This document shows positions 45,100 through 58,000 of a DNA stretch of 64,000 bases, in pieces. The notes under the pieces were generated by a model, which saw nothing but the letters and a program-made list of their open reading frames with translations, made no database searches and was not told the DNA's origin. Each line of letters starts with the position of its first letter. The first letter of the stretch is position 1. This DNA is from Symsagittifera roscoffensis (taxonomy: Eukaryota > Xenacoelomorpha > Acoela > Convolutidae): assembly GCF_963678635.1 (NCBI RefSeq), contig NC_087067.1, positions 39,268,379 to 39,332,378 of the forward strand, read 5' to 3'. The position numbers and the translations under genes were made by a program.

Positions 45100-45680
45100 T
45101 AGCGTGGATTGACCAAAAATGCTTATCCTACAATTTCCTACAGTTTCATAGACTCAGAAAATTGTAAAAAAAACTCTAGGATAAGCGTTTTTTCATTTAT
45201 AAAAATTGTAGGTTAAACATTTTTTCATATATGGAAATTGTAGGATAATTATTTTTTCATATATGGAAAATGTAAGTTAAGCGTTTTATCATAAATGGAA
45301 TTTTTTTTAGCTTCAAATTAAATTTTCGTTTAAATTGAGCAAAAGCACTGTTAAACAATTTAAATTTGTTTAAAAACAAGTTTGAACAATTTCTGAAAAT
45401 CTTGCCTTTCATGAAAAAATGGTTATCATACAATGTTCATATATGAAAACTGTATGATAACCATTTTTTTTTTCAAAAAACGTGTTGTATTTGGTTCAAA
45501 TAGCCGGAGAAACTAGATTGATTCTTTTTTCAATGGTTTTTTGAAATTTTATGAAAATTGTATGATTGACATTTTTCCATTTATTTGATGCAGGCAATTG
45601 TATGATAAGCTTTTTCGGTGGGTAGAAATGTAAGACAAGCATTTTCGGTTTATGGAGGTCAACCCGGATTCACATTACTT
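45100..45680. mobile_element. Small foldback element with TTGTAGGATAAGC repeats
   Basis: Imperfect inverted ends: TTGACC followed by AAAATGCTTATCCTACAATTTC on the left, and the reverse complement of GAAATGTAAGACAAGCATTTTC, then GGTCAA, on the right. Inside, units like TTGTAGGATAAGCGTTTTTTC and TCATATATGGAAA repeat. It sits within the GAGCGGTTT element. Related motifs occur at about 19,040-19,140. Confidence 0.5.
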
Positions 45681-45959
45681 TTCCAGGCCTTTTTGTTGGT
45701 TTTAATCGGTTTTCTTTATAAGACCGCTCAAAAACCGCTTAAAAACAGCCTAAATCTTGCTTGAAAACCGTTCAAAAATCACCGCAAGAAATGAGCGGTT
45801 TTTGAGCGGTTTTTTAAGCAAGATTTGAGCGGTTTGAGCGGTTTTTCCAAAAAGACCGCACAAACCGCCCAAACCGCAAAAACCGCTCAAATCTTGCTGA
45901 AAAACCGCTCAAACCGCTCATATCTTGAGCGGTTTTTGAGCGGAATCTCGACCCGGTTA

Positions 45960-46826
45960 GTGGTGTTTATCTAGTTGCAGCCTTATAGCCTTTCGATTTG
46001 ATTTAAATTAAATTTGAATAGATTTTTGAAGTAATTTCTCTTTTTGAGTTTTACATGTTTGGGGAGGCGATGACAGTTCTTCTAAATTTTGGGGAATAAA
46101 TGAAGGTATTTGTGACTTAGATTGAGGTGGTTTGCATTCTAAAATTTCGGTTTGTTTGGAATTTTTGTCTAAATTTTGTGAAGCTGGGGTAAAATATTTT
46201 TTGTTTGACTTTTTCCAGAACCTTTTAAAAATTTTATCTTCATTAATTCTTTAAATTGTTCCTCTATTAAAATAGCAAAGCTCGGAGTTAAAACAGAATA
46301 AATATTTCAGCTGTTGTCATAATTGAAGTACTACTGAAACAAAAAAGATGGTTAAATTGCTGAGTGCGCACTTTAAAAATTGTTATTTGACTAAAAATAT
46401 CAAATCGCTGAAGTTCAGTTTTCGGAGTTTACAAACTTTTAACTGACAAAAAAACTCGGACAACAGTGTTTCAAAATACGAAATCAACTGTATTGCAAAA
46501 TTCACTTTAAAAAAGTTTACCATAGGAACTTTTATTGAAGTATGAAAAATTTATTTATAATATTACAGATGAAATTTGTATAAAATTGTTTGAGAATTGA
46601 GTAAAACTGATGAAAGAAATTGATTTTTGAAAAGTAAGATTTTATTAATTGTTTTTAGCTGAAGTTGAAAATTCAAATACAAGAAGTGGTTTTCTGAAAA
46701 TGGTTTCATGATGGTTTTTCTAGATATGACCGGAAGATTAATTTTAAATTTTAGTTTTTTGCCGTTACAGTTTGTGGTTTTGTGATAGTTTTTTCAGATA
46801 TGAACATGTATTCCATCATTAAGTAT
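45960..46826. other. No gene seen
   Basis: A/T-rich spacer between the GAGCGGTTT element and the polymerase relic. Nothing recognisable. Confidence 0.45.
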
Positions 46827-49800
46827 TTACCTTTTGTGTAAAAGTAACTGAGTTCCTTTTTTTGGTTTGTTCATATGTTCCCTTATGTGGTAAGAAGTTT
46901 TGAATCCGCAATTCGTTGACCTCAAGACTACAGCTTCATCAAGAATTCGTCTGTATTTGGACATTGGTCCATCTCCAGTATCTTCAGGAGTTCTTTTGTT
47001 GAAACCTTTGCTATTAAATTTAAATTTAACTATCAAAGCAGCAATACGTGTTGCTACACATGTACAACCTTTCAGTGCAGCGAAACTCTTCTTTGAATAG
47101 TCCAGGTTATTGTTTATCAAGCTTTTAATGAACAGCACAGCATGTTCATGAGAACACCTTTTTTTTTTCACTGGTTATAAATCGTCTCTACACTCATTTC
47201 GACAAATTGTTTTCATTGATTTATCTTGGCAGGTAATATACAATCGTCCAAGTTCTCTTCGGCTAAGGTTTGATACAAAGGATCCGGTCCGAATCCATCT
47301 CCAATTCCAGGAATTTTATCTCATCAAAATACTTATCGAAGAATTTGTAGTATAAGTCCAGCATTCCGAGTTCAGCATATTTAAGAAGGAAAAAGCCTGC
47401 AGTTATTCTCCATGTTCAAATAATGAACTCAAAGTTGCACTTCATATTAACTTTTTTCACAACATTCAATCGCTTGAAAAATTTCTCATTTATTACTTTG
47501 TAAGTCTTCTCATCGTTGAGATATTTAGTTATTGTGTATCTGGATCTAGACAATAATTTGACGAGCTGTTAACCAGAAGCTTCATCTTTTCACGTCGAGC
47601 ATCAACAACAGATTGATCAAAGTTGTTGAAGCGTTTCGCAGGTGTACTCTACAAAATGATAAATTTTTTCTACATTGAAGTCCAAGTCCAAGATAAAAAT
47701 CAAGGATGGGAGTGATGAATGTACCATTTTCCAAATTAAAGCTAGAAATCAGATCTCGTTGTGGGTTTTTCAGCAAAGCATTTTCTTCGGCATAGTTTTT
47801 TTCTTGTATTCTCCACTATCGATACGGCAGACGTCAATGTTTTAAAAAAAATTGGAAGAAACATGGAAAACTTTTATTTGACTTCGTCGGTAACTTTTTT
47901 TAAATCGCGTTGTACATAGCCAGAAAGAGATTCGTTCTTTGTTTTTTTTTCAAGTAAAGAATCAATAGATAGAGTCCTGTTTTATGGTAAACTTGACTTG
48001 ACATGATTCCTCCGTGTAGAATATGTTTTAAATTGCTCCCACCACTCACACTCTCGCAATTTCTGACTAGTATAACTTTTTGTTTTTTATATATTCTCGT
48101 CTCAACTCCATTTCTAGCTTATTATTTTCCATTTATAATATGTTGATCCGACCAAGATGTACGGGCTTCTTGGCAGGATCAGAAGTTCAGAAGTGATAGT
48201 GGCAACCCATAGCTGCAAACACTGTTTTACAGTGATTGAACTAGCCATCAACATAGTAACCGTCAATTTTCTTCTGCTTTCCGATTCTGCAAAAACTCTG
48301 AATTGTACACTCTGATCTCAATTTTCGACAGAAGATCAAAGCTAAGTTCTCGAATTTTTTGTTTTGTTTTTTCTAGCCTTTTGAATAATTGTTGTTACGA
48401 TTTTTTTTTATCACGAATATGGTTTGTAATCACATAAGGTTTGATAGTATTCAGATCGTATATCCCACCATTGAATCCAAATCATGGCAAAGTGTTACAT
48501 AGACCTCAGAGTTAAATTTCTCGAATTTTGAATACCTGTGTAGACATGTCATTTTCCTCAAGCATAAAATGTTTGATAATGTTCAGATCCTATCTCCCAC
48601 TACTGAACCCAAAACATGGCAAAGTGTTTACATAGCGCTCAGAGCATCAGAGCAGAGCTTTTTGATTTCTCAAGAACTGTGTAGACATGTCATCTTCCTC
48701 GCCATCCTCAACACATTCATCTTCATACTCGAAGGTTTCTAGCCTTTTAGTTAAAGTTCTAGCATTGAGTATATCAAAAATCTTCTTAACTCAATCAAAT
48801 GACAGTGATTTTGATTTCTAGAAAGTTGTTTCTCATTTGTAATGTGCTTTTTTGAGCCAGAAATTCCAACATGGAAACAAAAGCATTGATAAGGAGTTCT
48901 GGATCTTTTTCACCTAAAAAACTTGGAGTATCTTCTTGCAGATTTGAATATACTGAGACGGAAATAGGGACACGTTTTCCCATCCAAGTAGTATTTCGGT
49001 TGCTTTCATTTTTTCTGTAAGAACACAAAATCATTCGAAGTCAAAGTTTGCTCTAGTACTAAAAAATTTCTGATTTTCAGAGTAGGGAATAATCAATCCG
49101 TCAGTTACTGGATATAACTGGCTTGCATCAAATCCAACTATTGCGGTGCAAACCATTTGACGAGTCACGAATGTAAGTTTGGTCGACAAATGCTTTTCGA
49201 GTAAAAACTATTGATGAACCAGTTGTCAAATCTGTACTGATTTTTTTCACACAAATCCATATTGCTTTCATAGAACGCATAGATTTGCTTAATTAGGAAG
49301 TGTGCATCCCAGTTTGAACATGTCAGTGCCTTTAATATTGTAGAGCTCTATCTTTTTTCCATGTCTTCAAAATTATAAACAACATCTTCGTTGTTGTACC
49401 ATTGTAAGAAGTCTTTGAAAGTAGTAATTTTGAGGTGTCCCAGATGAGTTTTGAATAAGAGTAATTTTAGAATCCTTGTGGTGGTGAGAATTGAAAATGT
49501 AACTTTTCCAATACCTTCTGTTGATCAAGTCCTCCAATAAAAATTTTTCGTTATCATTGAAATCCTTTTTTACAGGGTTGTTGTTTCTCAGTTTACTGGA
49601 AAAGACTTGATATGGTGGCAATTCCGTACAGACAAGCTTGTCTCAACTTTGAAACCATTCGTACGGGAAAATTTCTTTTGTTTCACTAGCCTTATAGACT
49701 TCCAGAACTGAGTCCAAAGTTGTTCCTCCTCCCAGAAATTTCGTTATATCGAGGAACTGATCGTCAAGGATATGAAATCGTTCGCCCTTTTAAAAACTGT

Positions 49801-51210
49801 TTGGTCGATTTTTTTATCACGAATTTGGTTGTAATTATAAAAGGTGTGATAATGTTCAGATCTTATCTCCCACTAGTGAACATAAAACATGGCAAAATGT
49901 TTCTATAGCGCTCAGAGCTGATCTTTTTGAATTCTCAAGAACTGTGTAGACATGTCGTTTTCCTCGCCATCATCAAGACATTCAAAATCATACTTGAAGA
50001 CTTCTGGTCTTCCTGTTGAAGCTCTAGCACTAAGTTTATCAAAGTTCTTTTAACTGAATCATTGACAGTGGTTTTGATTTCTAGAAAATTGTTTCTGATT
50101 TGTGGTTTGCTTTTTTAGCCAGAATTTTCAAGCTGGAAATAAAATCAAATATTAGAACTTCTGGTTCTTTTTCAGTCGAGAAACTTGAAACATCTTGCAG
50201 ATTTGAAGATATTACGCAAATAGGGACATGTTTTCCAACCCAAGTAGTTGTTTTGGTTGCTTTCATTTTTTCTCTGGGAACGCAAATTGATTCGAAGACA
50301 AAAACTGCTACATTACTAAATAATTTCTGATCTTCAGTGTAGAGAATATTGGATCCGTCAGTTTCTCCATTTTTGAACCCCGTAAGTTGTACGCCGAACT
50401 TACGGGGTTCAAACTTACGGGGTTACGACATTATTTGTAAACATGTCGAACTGAATAAATGTTTATTGAATACGCCTGATCTTTCAAATAAATAATCACA
50501 TTTATGTTACTTGCAAAAGAGTCAAAATCAAGCGTGTGGATGATACGATTGTTGAATCTTAATAATTTCACGGTTTTATCAAAGTTTTCCATTACTTTGC
50601 TTGGCTAATTTTCCCAGATATTCTCCTTCCTGAATGTCAAAAACATATATGAACATGTTGCGTTCAGCTATTCTCTCGACAAGCGGTAAATCATCAATAT
50701 CAATGCCGCAAAAATTTTTCGGATCGTATCCAGATTCTGATAAAAACTCTGTAAACAGCTGAGATGTATGAGCATCAAGGTTAATTTGTCCACGAAAAAA
50801 AAACATTGTTAACGCACGACAAAGACAAAGATGATCTTTGTATGGTTGTTTATTTTTATCCGATAAAAGACAGTTCACTGAAGGGTTTTTCAGTAAAGGC
50901 TCGGGAATTAGAAAGTCGTCCAGATTGGATGGTTTTTAGTAACGCAGCAAAAATGGTGACATTTGAGACCAACTTGAACCTCCATGTTGTGTTCTTGAGT
51001 GCATTGCTCATCGATACCGAACTTATTGTCTTTTCCCGGGTTTTAATCAAATCGGCTTTTGTACACAGATTTCAAACAGAGTAATGGTTTTGTGTGTGTA
51101 GTAATACTGACGTTCCCCCGTTTTGACATTACAAAGAACAAATCCAAGAGTATTTTTGACTTTTGCAGCTGAATCCAGCTTAATGAGTACTTCGTCCATT
51201 TCGTTGATTA
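46827..51210 (-). pseudogene. Decayed Polinton-type DNA polymerase B, copy 2 (different family from copy 1)
   Basis: Reading the minus strand from an ATG near 51,204 (MDEVLIKLDSAAKVKN), the relic shows the N-terminal region (LCTKADLI, TNVTIFAALLK-like, then 50,878-50,579 with DDLPLVERI and FDIQEGEYLG), an exonuclease region (VFES at about 50,295, WVGKHVPI), a linker (49,621-49,373), palm motif A DASQLYP at 49,109-49,129, a second partial exonuclease region (49,085-48,420, with FDFE), a Cys/His region (HCKTVFAAMGCHYH near 48.2 kb), the motif B region near 47.5 kb, motif C EMDSDR at 47,284-47,301 and the C-terminal part (47,171-46,827). The total length fits a polymerase of about 1,300 residues plus the duplication. 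Stops and frameshifts are frequent and the first exonuclease Asp is replaced by Val, so it is inactive. Confidence 0.85.
48420..48790. repeat. Tandem ~130-bp repeat within polymerase copy 2
   Basis: Two adjacent copies (about 48,420-48,560 and 48,561-48,700) share CAAAGTGTT(T)ACATAG and GTGTAGACATGTCAT. Related single copies lie at about 49,830-49,960 and 58,870-59,005 as part of the larger exonuclease-region duplications. Confidence 0.8.
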
Positions 51211-52030
51211 ATTTTCGCGCTTTTCGTTGATTAATTTTTTATCTGATTTGGACATTTGGAATTTAAATGACTTAAATCTCCCGTTTTCCATTTTTGTATC
51301 CACCAGAAAAATTTGAAAAGCACTCACCTCTTCTGTGATTTTTCTCCATCTTCCCCTTCCTCCTCCCCTATCTTGTTCAAGTCCGTTACAAAATCGCCTG
51401 GCTTCCGTTGTATTGCTCCAGGTTTGTATCTCCGATGTTGTTGGAGAGAGTAGTATTTCGGAAACTCCTTCCCAGAAGACGAGCAAATCGTTGATTGCAA
51501 GAAGTTGACAGTGCATGCTTTTTGGCCACGCGATAATTCATTTCTTGCTGATTGTAATTGAAACAATTACAAAAAAGATAAGAAACATTATTTTAGCGCA
51601 ACTTTTTTTCATGATTTGCTTTATCAACTCGCTTGTACCATAGCCCCCATACTTCACATTCTCGTTTTTATTCAGCAACGTCATCTTAAAAAATGGGGAG
51701 ATTTACTAATGACCAAGAGTGTGAAATTTATTTCTGGTTCACTTCAAAACGGAAGATTTCGAATGTCCCAAAAAATTTATTCGGAAATTTATGCTTACTT
51801 TTTTTTGGAAATTTTTTTTTTCAAATAATTAAACAATGAATAGACCGATTGTGGTTTGCGTAAATGAAAATCAAATTGAATGCATTTCTTCATGCTGTTG
51901 CGTAAAAATGGGCTCTTCATTTTAAAATCAACCAATCAGAATCCAGTTTTAAAAAAAAAATCGAAAATTTTCTTTTAGAAACGTTTCTATCAATAATTGG
52001 AAATTTTCTATCAAAAAAGAAACGTGAATT
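51211..52030. other. Presumed 5' flank of polymerase copy 2
   Basis: The minus-strand frame at 51,516-51,208 ends just before the polymerase start and may be leader sequence. A plus-strand frame at 51,616-51,828 shows nothing recognisable. A divergent gene would be expected on the right in an intact element, but the satellite array begins instead. Confidence 0.35.
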
Positions 52031-55000
52031 TCCTTGAGTTATTGTTCTTGAAAAAAATGTTCCAATTGATTTTTTTACGATGAAATTAATGCTGACTCCC
52101 ACTTTTTGCGTAACTTTTTGGACGTTTGTACGATTGTATAGTACAAAATAGTTATTCGACTAAGTAAAGTCCTTTTTGAGGAAACTTACCCGATAAAATT
52201 ATTTTATTTTGATTACAATATAGCGTATCAAAAATTCAATTTTACTGCTGATTTACACGTGAACAAGTTTTTTTCATTCTAAAGAATTTGAAAATGATCA
52301 AAAAGTTGTATGATAACATATCAAATACACATTTTGTTACCTAACCGATACTCAATTGTGTCAAAAATCAAATCAGGTTTAAAATAAAACTTCCAGAAAT
52401 TTGCTTCGATAAATTCAACAATTTTGAGCTACCCTCTCAAGTTTATAGATTAAAAGTGAAATAATTAATCATCTTGTTAAAAATTTTTTTTTCGGCTTTT
52501 CATTAAAAAAAACCAAACACCTCTAACATTTTGCTGAAAAAATTGAAAAATTGAAACACGTTTATGATTTTGTCGAAAAAATTGAAACATTTTTCTTATC
52601 TTGTCAAAAAAATGAAAACGCTTTTTGCAGTTTGTAGAAAAAATTGAGTCTTTTTTTTGCATTTTGTGGAAAAAAGTGAACTATTCTTCGCCACTTGTTA
52701 ATTTTTTTTTTTAAAAAGGTCCTGTAACTTCATAAACTTTTGAGAGAAAATAGATAAGTTATTAAAAGTTTGTTAAATTTTTTAATGAAAAAATTGACAT
52801 GATCACTACTTACAAATCCATAACCTTCAAAAAACAGTCAATTTTTTTAAATTAAATGAGACTCATGTTGTGAGTTTTGCACCATAAGATCTCCTTCTAG
52901 AAATGCTTAACCAATAGTTTGCGCGGAAACCAGTTTCTGGTTAGAAAATAAATAATGAGATTTGATTTTTTTTCGTAACATTTTTTTTTTGCAGTACTTG
53001 GCATTTTTTTCTGCTCCTTTCCGTTTCAAAATTTGATGAACAGTGCTATCAAGAGTTGGTGAATGAACATTCGAATAATATCTGTACTTGTACAGAGCCT
53101 AAAGAATTTTAAAAATATGGTAATTGAAAAGAAATTTACACAATCGTTGTAAAAACTTGATCGAAAGATGAACCAATCAGTAGTATGGGGAAATCACAAT
53201 TATCTAAAGAACTGTCAGAATAGTGGTAGAAACACAATAATCATGGATTATCATTATGTGTTTTCAACAAGTCAGGGACTTTATTATGGCACTCCTAGAG
53301 GTACTGTTCACGAAAAAAAAATGTTCCAATTGCTTTTCTTTACGATGAAATTAATGTTGACTCCCTATTTTTGCGTAACTTTTTGGACGTTTGTACATTT
53401 TTATAGTACAAAAAAGAGTTATTCGACTAAGTAAAGTCCTTTTTGAGGAAACTTACCCGATAAAAAAGTTTTTTTTTGTATACAATATAGCGTATCAAAA
53501 TTTCAATTTCACTGCTGATTTACACGTGAACAAGTTTTTTTCATTTAAAGAATTTGAAAATGATCAAAACGTCGGATGATAATATATCGAATACACATTT
53601 TGTTCCCTAATCGATACTCAAATGTGTCAAAAATCAAATCAAGTTTAAAATAAAATTTCCAGAAATTTGCTTTGATAAATTCAACATATTTGAGCTACCC
53701 TCTCAAATTTATAGAATAAAGTGAAACAATTAATCATCTTGTTAAAAAATTTTTTTTTGTCTTTTCATAAAAAAAATCAAACACCCTTAACATTTTGCTG
53801 AAAACATTGAAACACGTTTATGATTTTGTCGAAAAAAATGAAACATTTTTTTTATCTTGTCAAAAAAATGGAAACGCTTTTTGCAGTTTGTAGAAAAAAG
53901 TGAGTCATTTTTTGCATTTTGTGGAAAAAAGTGAGCTATTCTTCGCCACTTGTTAAATTTTTTTTTCTTTAAAATGTCTGGTAACTTCATAAACTTTTGA
54001 GAGAAAATAAATAAATTATTAAAAGTTTGTTAAATGTTTTAATGAAAAAATTGACATGATCACTACTTACAAATCCATAACCTTCAAAAAACAGTCAGTT
54101 TTTTTTTAATAAATGAGACTCATGTTGTGAGTCTTGCACCAAAAGATCTCCTTCTAGAAATGCTTAACCAATAGTTTGCGCGGAAACCAGTTTCTGGTTA
54201 GAAAATAAATAATGACATTTGATTTTTTTTCTTAACATCTTTTTTTTTTGCAGTACTTGGCATTTTTTTCTGCTCCTTTCCGTTTCAAAAACTGATGAAC
54301 AGTGCTATCAAGAGTTGGTGAATGAACATTCGAATATTATCTGTATTTGTACAGAGCCTAAAGACATTTAAAAATATGGTAGTTGATAAAAAATTTACAC
54401 AATCGTTGTAAAAGCTTGATCGAAAATGAACCAATCAGTAGTATGGGGAAATCACAATTATCTAAAGAACAGTCAGAATAGTGGTAGAAACACAATAATC
54501 ATGGATTATCATTATGTGTTTTCAACAAGTCAGGGACTTTATTATGGCACTCCTAGAGGTACTGTTCACGAAAAAAAAATGTTCCAATTGCTTTTCTTTA
54601 CGATGAAATTAATGTTGACTCCCTATTTTTGCGTAACTTTTTGGACGTTTGTACATTTTTATAGTACAAAAAAGAGTTATTCGACTAAGTAAAGTCCTTT
54701 TTGAGGAAACTTACCCGATAAAAAAGTTTTTTTTTGTATACAATATAGCGTATCAAAATTTCAATTTCACTGCTGATTTACACGTGAACAAGTTTTTTTC
54801 ATTTAAAGAATTTGAAAATGATCAAAACGTCGGATGATAATATATCGAATACACATTTTGTTCCCTAATCGATACTCAAATGTGTCAAAAATCAAATCAA
54901 GTTTAAAATAAAATTTCCAGAAATTTGCTTTGATAATTTCAACATATTTGAGCTACCCTCTCAAATTTATAGAATAAAGTGAAACAATTAATCATCTTGT

Positions 55001-58000
55001 TAAAAAATTTTTTTTTGTCTTTTCATAAAAAAAATCAAACACCCTTAACATTTTGCTGAAAACATTGAAACACGTTTATGATTTTGTCGAAAAAAATGAA
55101 ACATTTTTTTTATCTTGTCAAAAAAATGGAAACGCTTTTTGCAGTTTGTAGAAAAAAGTGAGTCATTTTTTGCATTTTGTGGAAAAAAGTGAGCTATTCT
55201 TCGCCACTTGTTAAGTTTTTTTTTCTTTAAAATGTCTGGTAACTTCATAAACTTTTGAGAGAAAATAAATAAATTATTAAAAGTTTGTTAAATGTTTTAA
55301 TGAAAAAATTGACATGATCACTACTTACAAATCCATAACCTTCAAAAAACAGTCAGTTTTTTTTTAATAAATGAGACTCATGTTGTGAGTCTTGCACCAA
55401 AAGATCTCCTTCTAGAAATGCTTAACCAATAGTTTGCGCGGAAACCAGTTTCTGGTTAGAAATCAAATAATGACATTTGATTTTTTTTCTTAACATCTTT
55501 TTTTTTTTGCAGTACTTGGCATTTTTTTCTGCTCCTTTCCGTTTCAAAAACTGATGAACAGTGCTATCAAGAGTTGGTGAATGAACATTCGAATATTATC
55601 TGTATTTGTACAGAGCCTAAAGACATTTAAAAATATGGTAGTTGATAAAAAATTTACACAATCGTTGTAAAAGCTTGATCGAAAATGAACCAATCAGTAG
55701 TATGAGGAACTTACAATTATCCAAAGAACTGTAAGAATTGTGGTAGAAACACAATAATCATGGATTATTATTATGTTTTTTCAACAAGTCAGTGCCTTTA
55801 TTAGGGTACTCCTTGGGTTACTGTTCACGAAAAAAGATTGTTCCAATTGATTTTCTTTACGATGAAATTAATGTTGACTCCCTATTTTTGCGTAACATTT
55901 TGGACGTTTGTACAATTGTATAGTACAAAAAAGATTTATTCGACTAAGTAGAATCCTTTTTGAGGAAATTTACCCGATAAGAGAGTTTTCTTTTGATTAC
56001 AATATAGCGTATCAAAATTTCAATTTCACTGCTGATTTACAAGTTTTTCTGGTTTACAAGTTTTTACAAGTTTTTTTCATTCTTAAGAATTTGAAAATGA
56101 TCAAAACTTCTGATAATATATCAAATACACATTTTGTTCCCTAACCGATACTCAAATGTGTCAAAAATCAAATCAGGTTTAAAATAAAACTTCCAGAAAA
56201 TTGCTTTGATAAATTCAACAATTTTGAGCTGTTCTCTCAAATTTATAGAATAAAGTGAAACAATTATTCTTCTTGTAAAAAAAAACTTTTTTGGCTTTTC
56301 CTAAAGAAAAATGAAACACTTTTAACATTTTGCTGAAAAAATTGAAACACGTTTATGATTTTGTCGAAAAAATTGAAACACTTTTCTCATCTTGTCTAAA
56401 AAATGGAAACGCTTTTTGCAGTTTGTAGAAAAAAGTGAGTCATTTTTTTGCATTTTGTGAAAAAAAAGGGACTATTTTTTGCCACTTGTTAAATTTCTTT
56501 TTCTTTAAAATGTCTGGTAACTTCATAAAATTTTGAGAGAAAATAGATAAATTATTAAAAGGTTTGTTATGTTTTTTAATGAAAAAATTGACATGATCAC
56601 TATTTACAAATCCATAACCTTCAAAAACAGTCAATTTTTTTTAAATAAATGAGACTCATGATGTGAGTTTTGCACCAAAAGATCTCCTTCTAGAAATGCT
56701 TAACCAATAGTTTGCGCGGAAACTAGTTTCTGGTTAGAAAATGAATAATGACCTATGATTTTTTTCGTAACATCTTTTTTTTTTGCAGTACTTGGCATTT
56801 TTTTCTGCTCCTTTCCGTTTCAAAACTTGATGAACAGTGCTATCAAGAGATGGTGAATGAACATTCGAATAATATCTGTATTTTTACAGAGCCCAAAGAA
56901 ATTTAAAACAAGAAATGATACAATCGTTGTAAAAACTTGATCGAAAGATGAACCAATCAGTAGTATGGGGAACTTACAATTATCCAAAGAACAGTAAGAA
57001 TTGTGGTAGAAACACAATAATCATGGATTATTATTATGTGTTTTCAACAAGTCAGTGCCTTTATTAGGGTACTCCTTGAGTTACTGTTCACGAAAAAAAA
57101 TGTTCCAATTGATTTTCTTTACGATGAAATTAATGTTGACTCCCTATTTTTGCGTAACATTTTGGACGTTTGTACAATTGTAAAGAACAAAAAAGAGTTA
57201 TTCGACTAAGTAAAGTCCTTTTGGAGGAAACTTACCCGATAAAAAAGTTTTCTTTTGATTACAATATAGCGTATCAAAATTTCAATTTCACTGCTGATTT
57301 ACACGTGACAAAGTTTTTTTCATTCTAAAGAATTTGAAAATGATCAAAACGTCATATGATAATATATCAAATACACATTTTATTCCCTAACCGATACTCA
57401 AATGTGTCAAAAATCAAATCAGGTTTGAAATAAGACTTCCAGAAATTTGCTTTGATACATTCAACAATTTTGAGCTGTCCTCTCAAATTTATAGAATAAA
57501 GTGAAACAATTATTCATCTCGTTAAAAAAAACTTTTTTTGATTTTTCATAAAGAAAAATGAAACACTTTTAACATTTTGCTGAAAAAATTGAAACACGTT
57601 TATGATTTTGTCAAAAAACTTGAAACCTTTTTCTTATCTTGTCAAAAAAATGGAACCGCTTTTTGCAGTTTGTAGAAAAAAGTGAGTCATTTTTTGCATT
57701 TTGTGGAAAAAAGAGAACTATTCTTCGCCACTTGTTAAATTTCTTTTTCCTTAAAATGTCTGGTAACTTCATAAGCTTTTGAGAGAAAATAGATAAATTG
57801 TTAAATGTTTGTTCAGTTTTTTGGATGAAAAAATTGACATCATCACTATTTACAAATCCATAACCTTCAAAAAACAGTCAATTTTTTTAAAATAAATGAG
57901 ACCCATGTTGTGCACCAAAAAACAGTCAATTTTTTTAAAATAAATGAGACCCATGTTAAGCACCTAAATGAGTTTTGCACCAAAAGATCTCTTTCTAGAA

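Larger units (their letters stand above)
41246..45957. mobile_element. GAGCGGTTT-repeat element with inverted ends, split by the 3.3-kb repeat copy B
   Basis: The left end CCCGAGTCGAGATT and the right end, whose reverse complement is ACCGGGTCGAGATT, form short imperfect inverted repeats, with TA outside both (41,244-41,245 and 45,958-45,959). The interior (41,270-41,350, 44,666-44,960 and 45,720-45,950) is dense in GAGCGGTTT and its reverse complement AACCGCTC, so it can fold extensively. There is no coding potential. The ends and TA suggest a Tc1/mariner-type non-autonomous element, but the inverted ends are short and the assignment is tentative. Confidence 0.6.

Noticed and set aside
53790-53955. 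CRISPR-like array from 31-bp subrepeats
   Set aside because: The subrepeats are contiguous, A/T-rich and imperfect, without unique spacers, in a eukaryotic satellite.
53168-54692. MNQSVVWGNHNYLKN open frame in satellite units as a gene family
   Set aside because: It is open only in the two most similar units and is broken by stops in the others, so it is better explained as repeat sequence.
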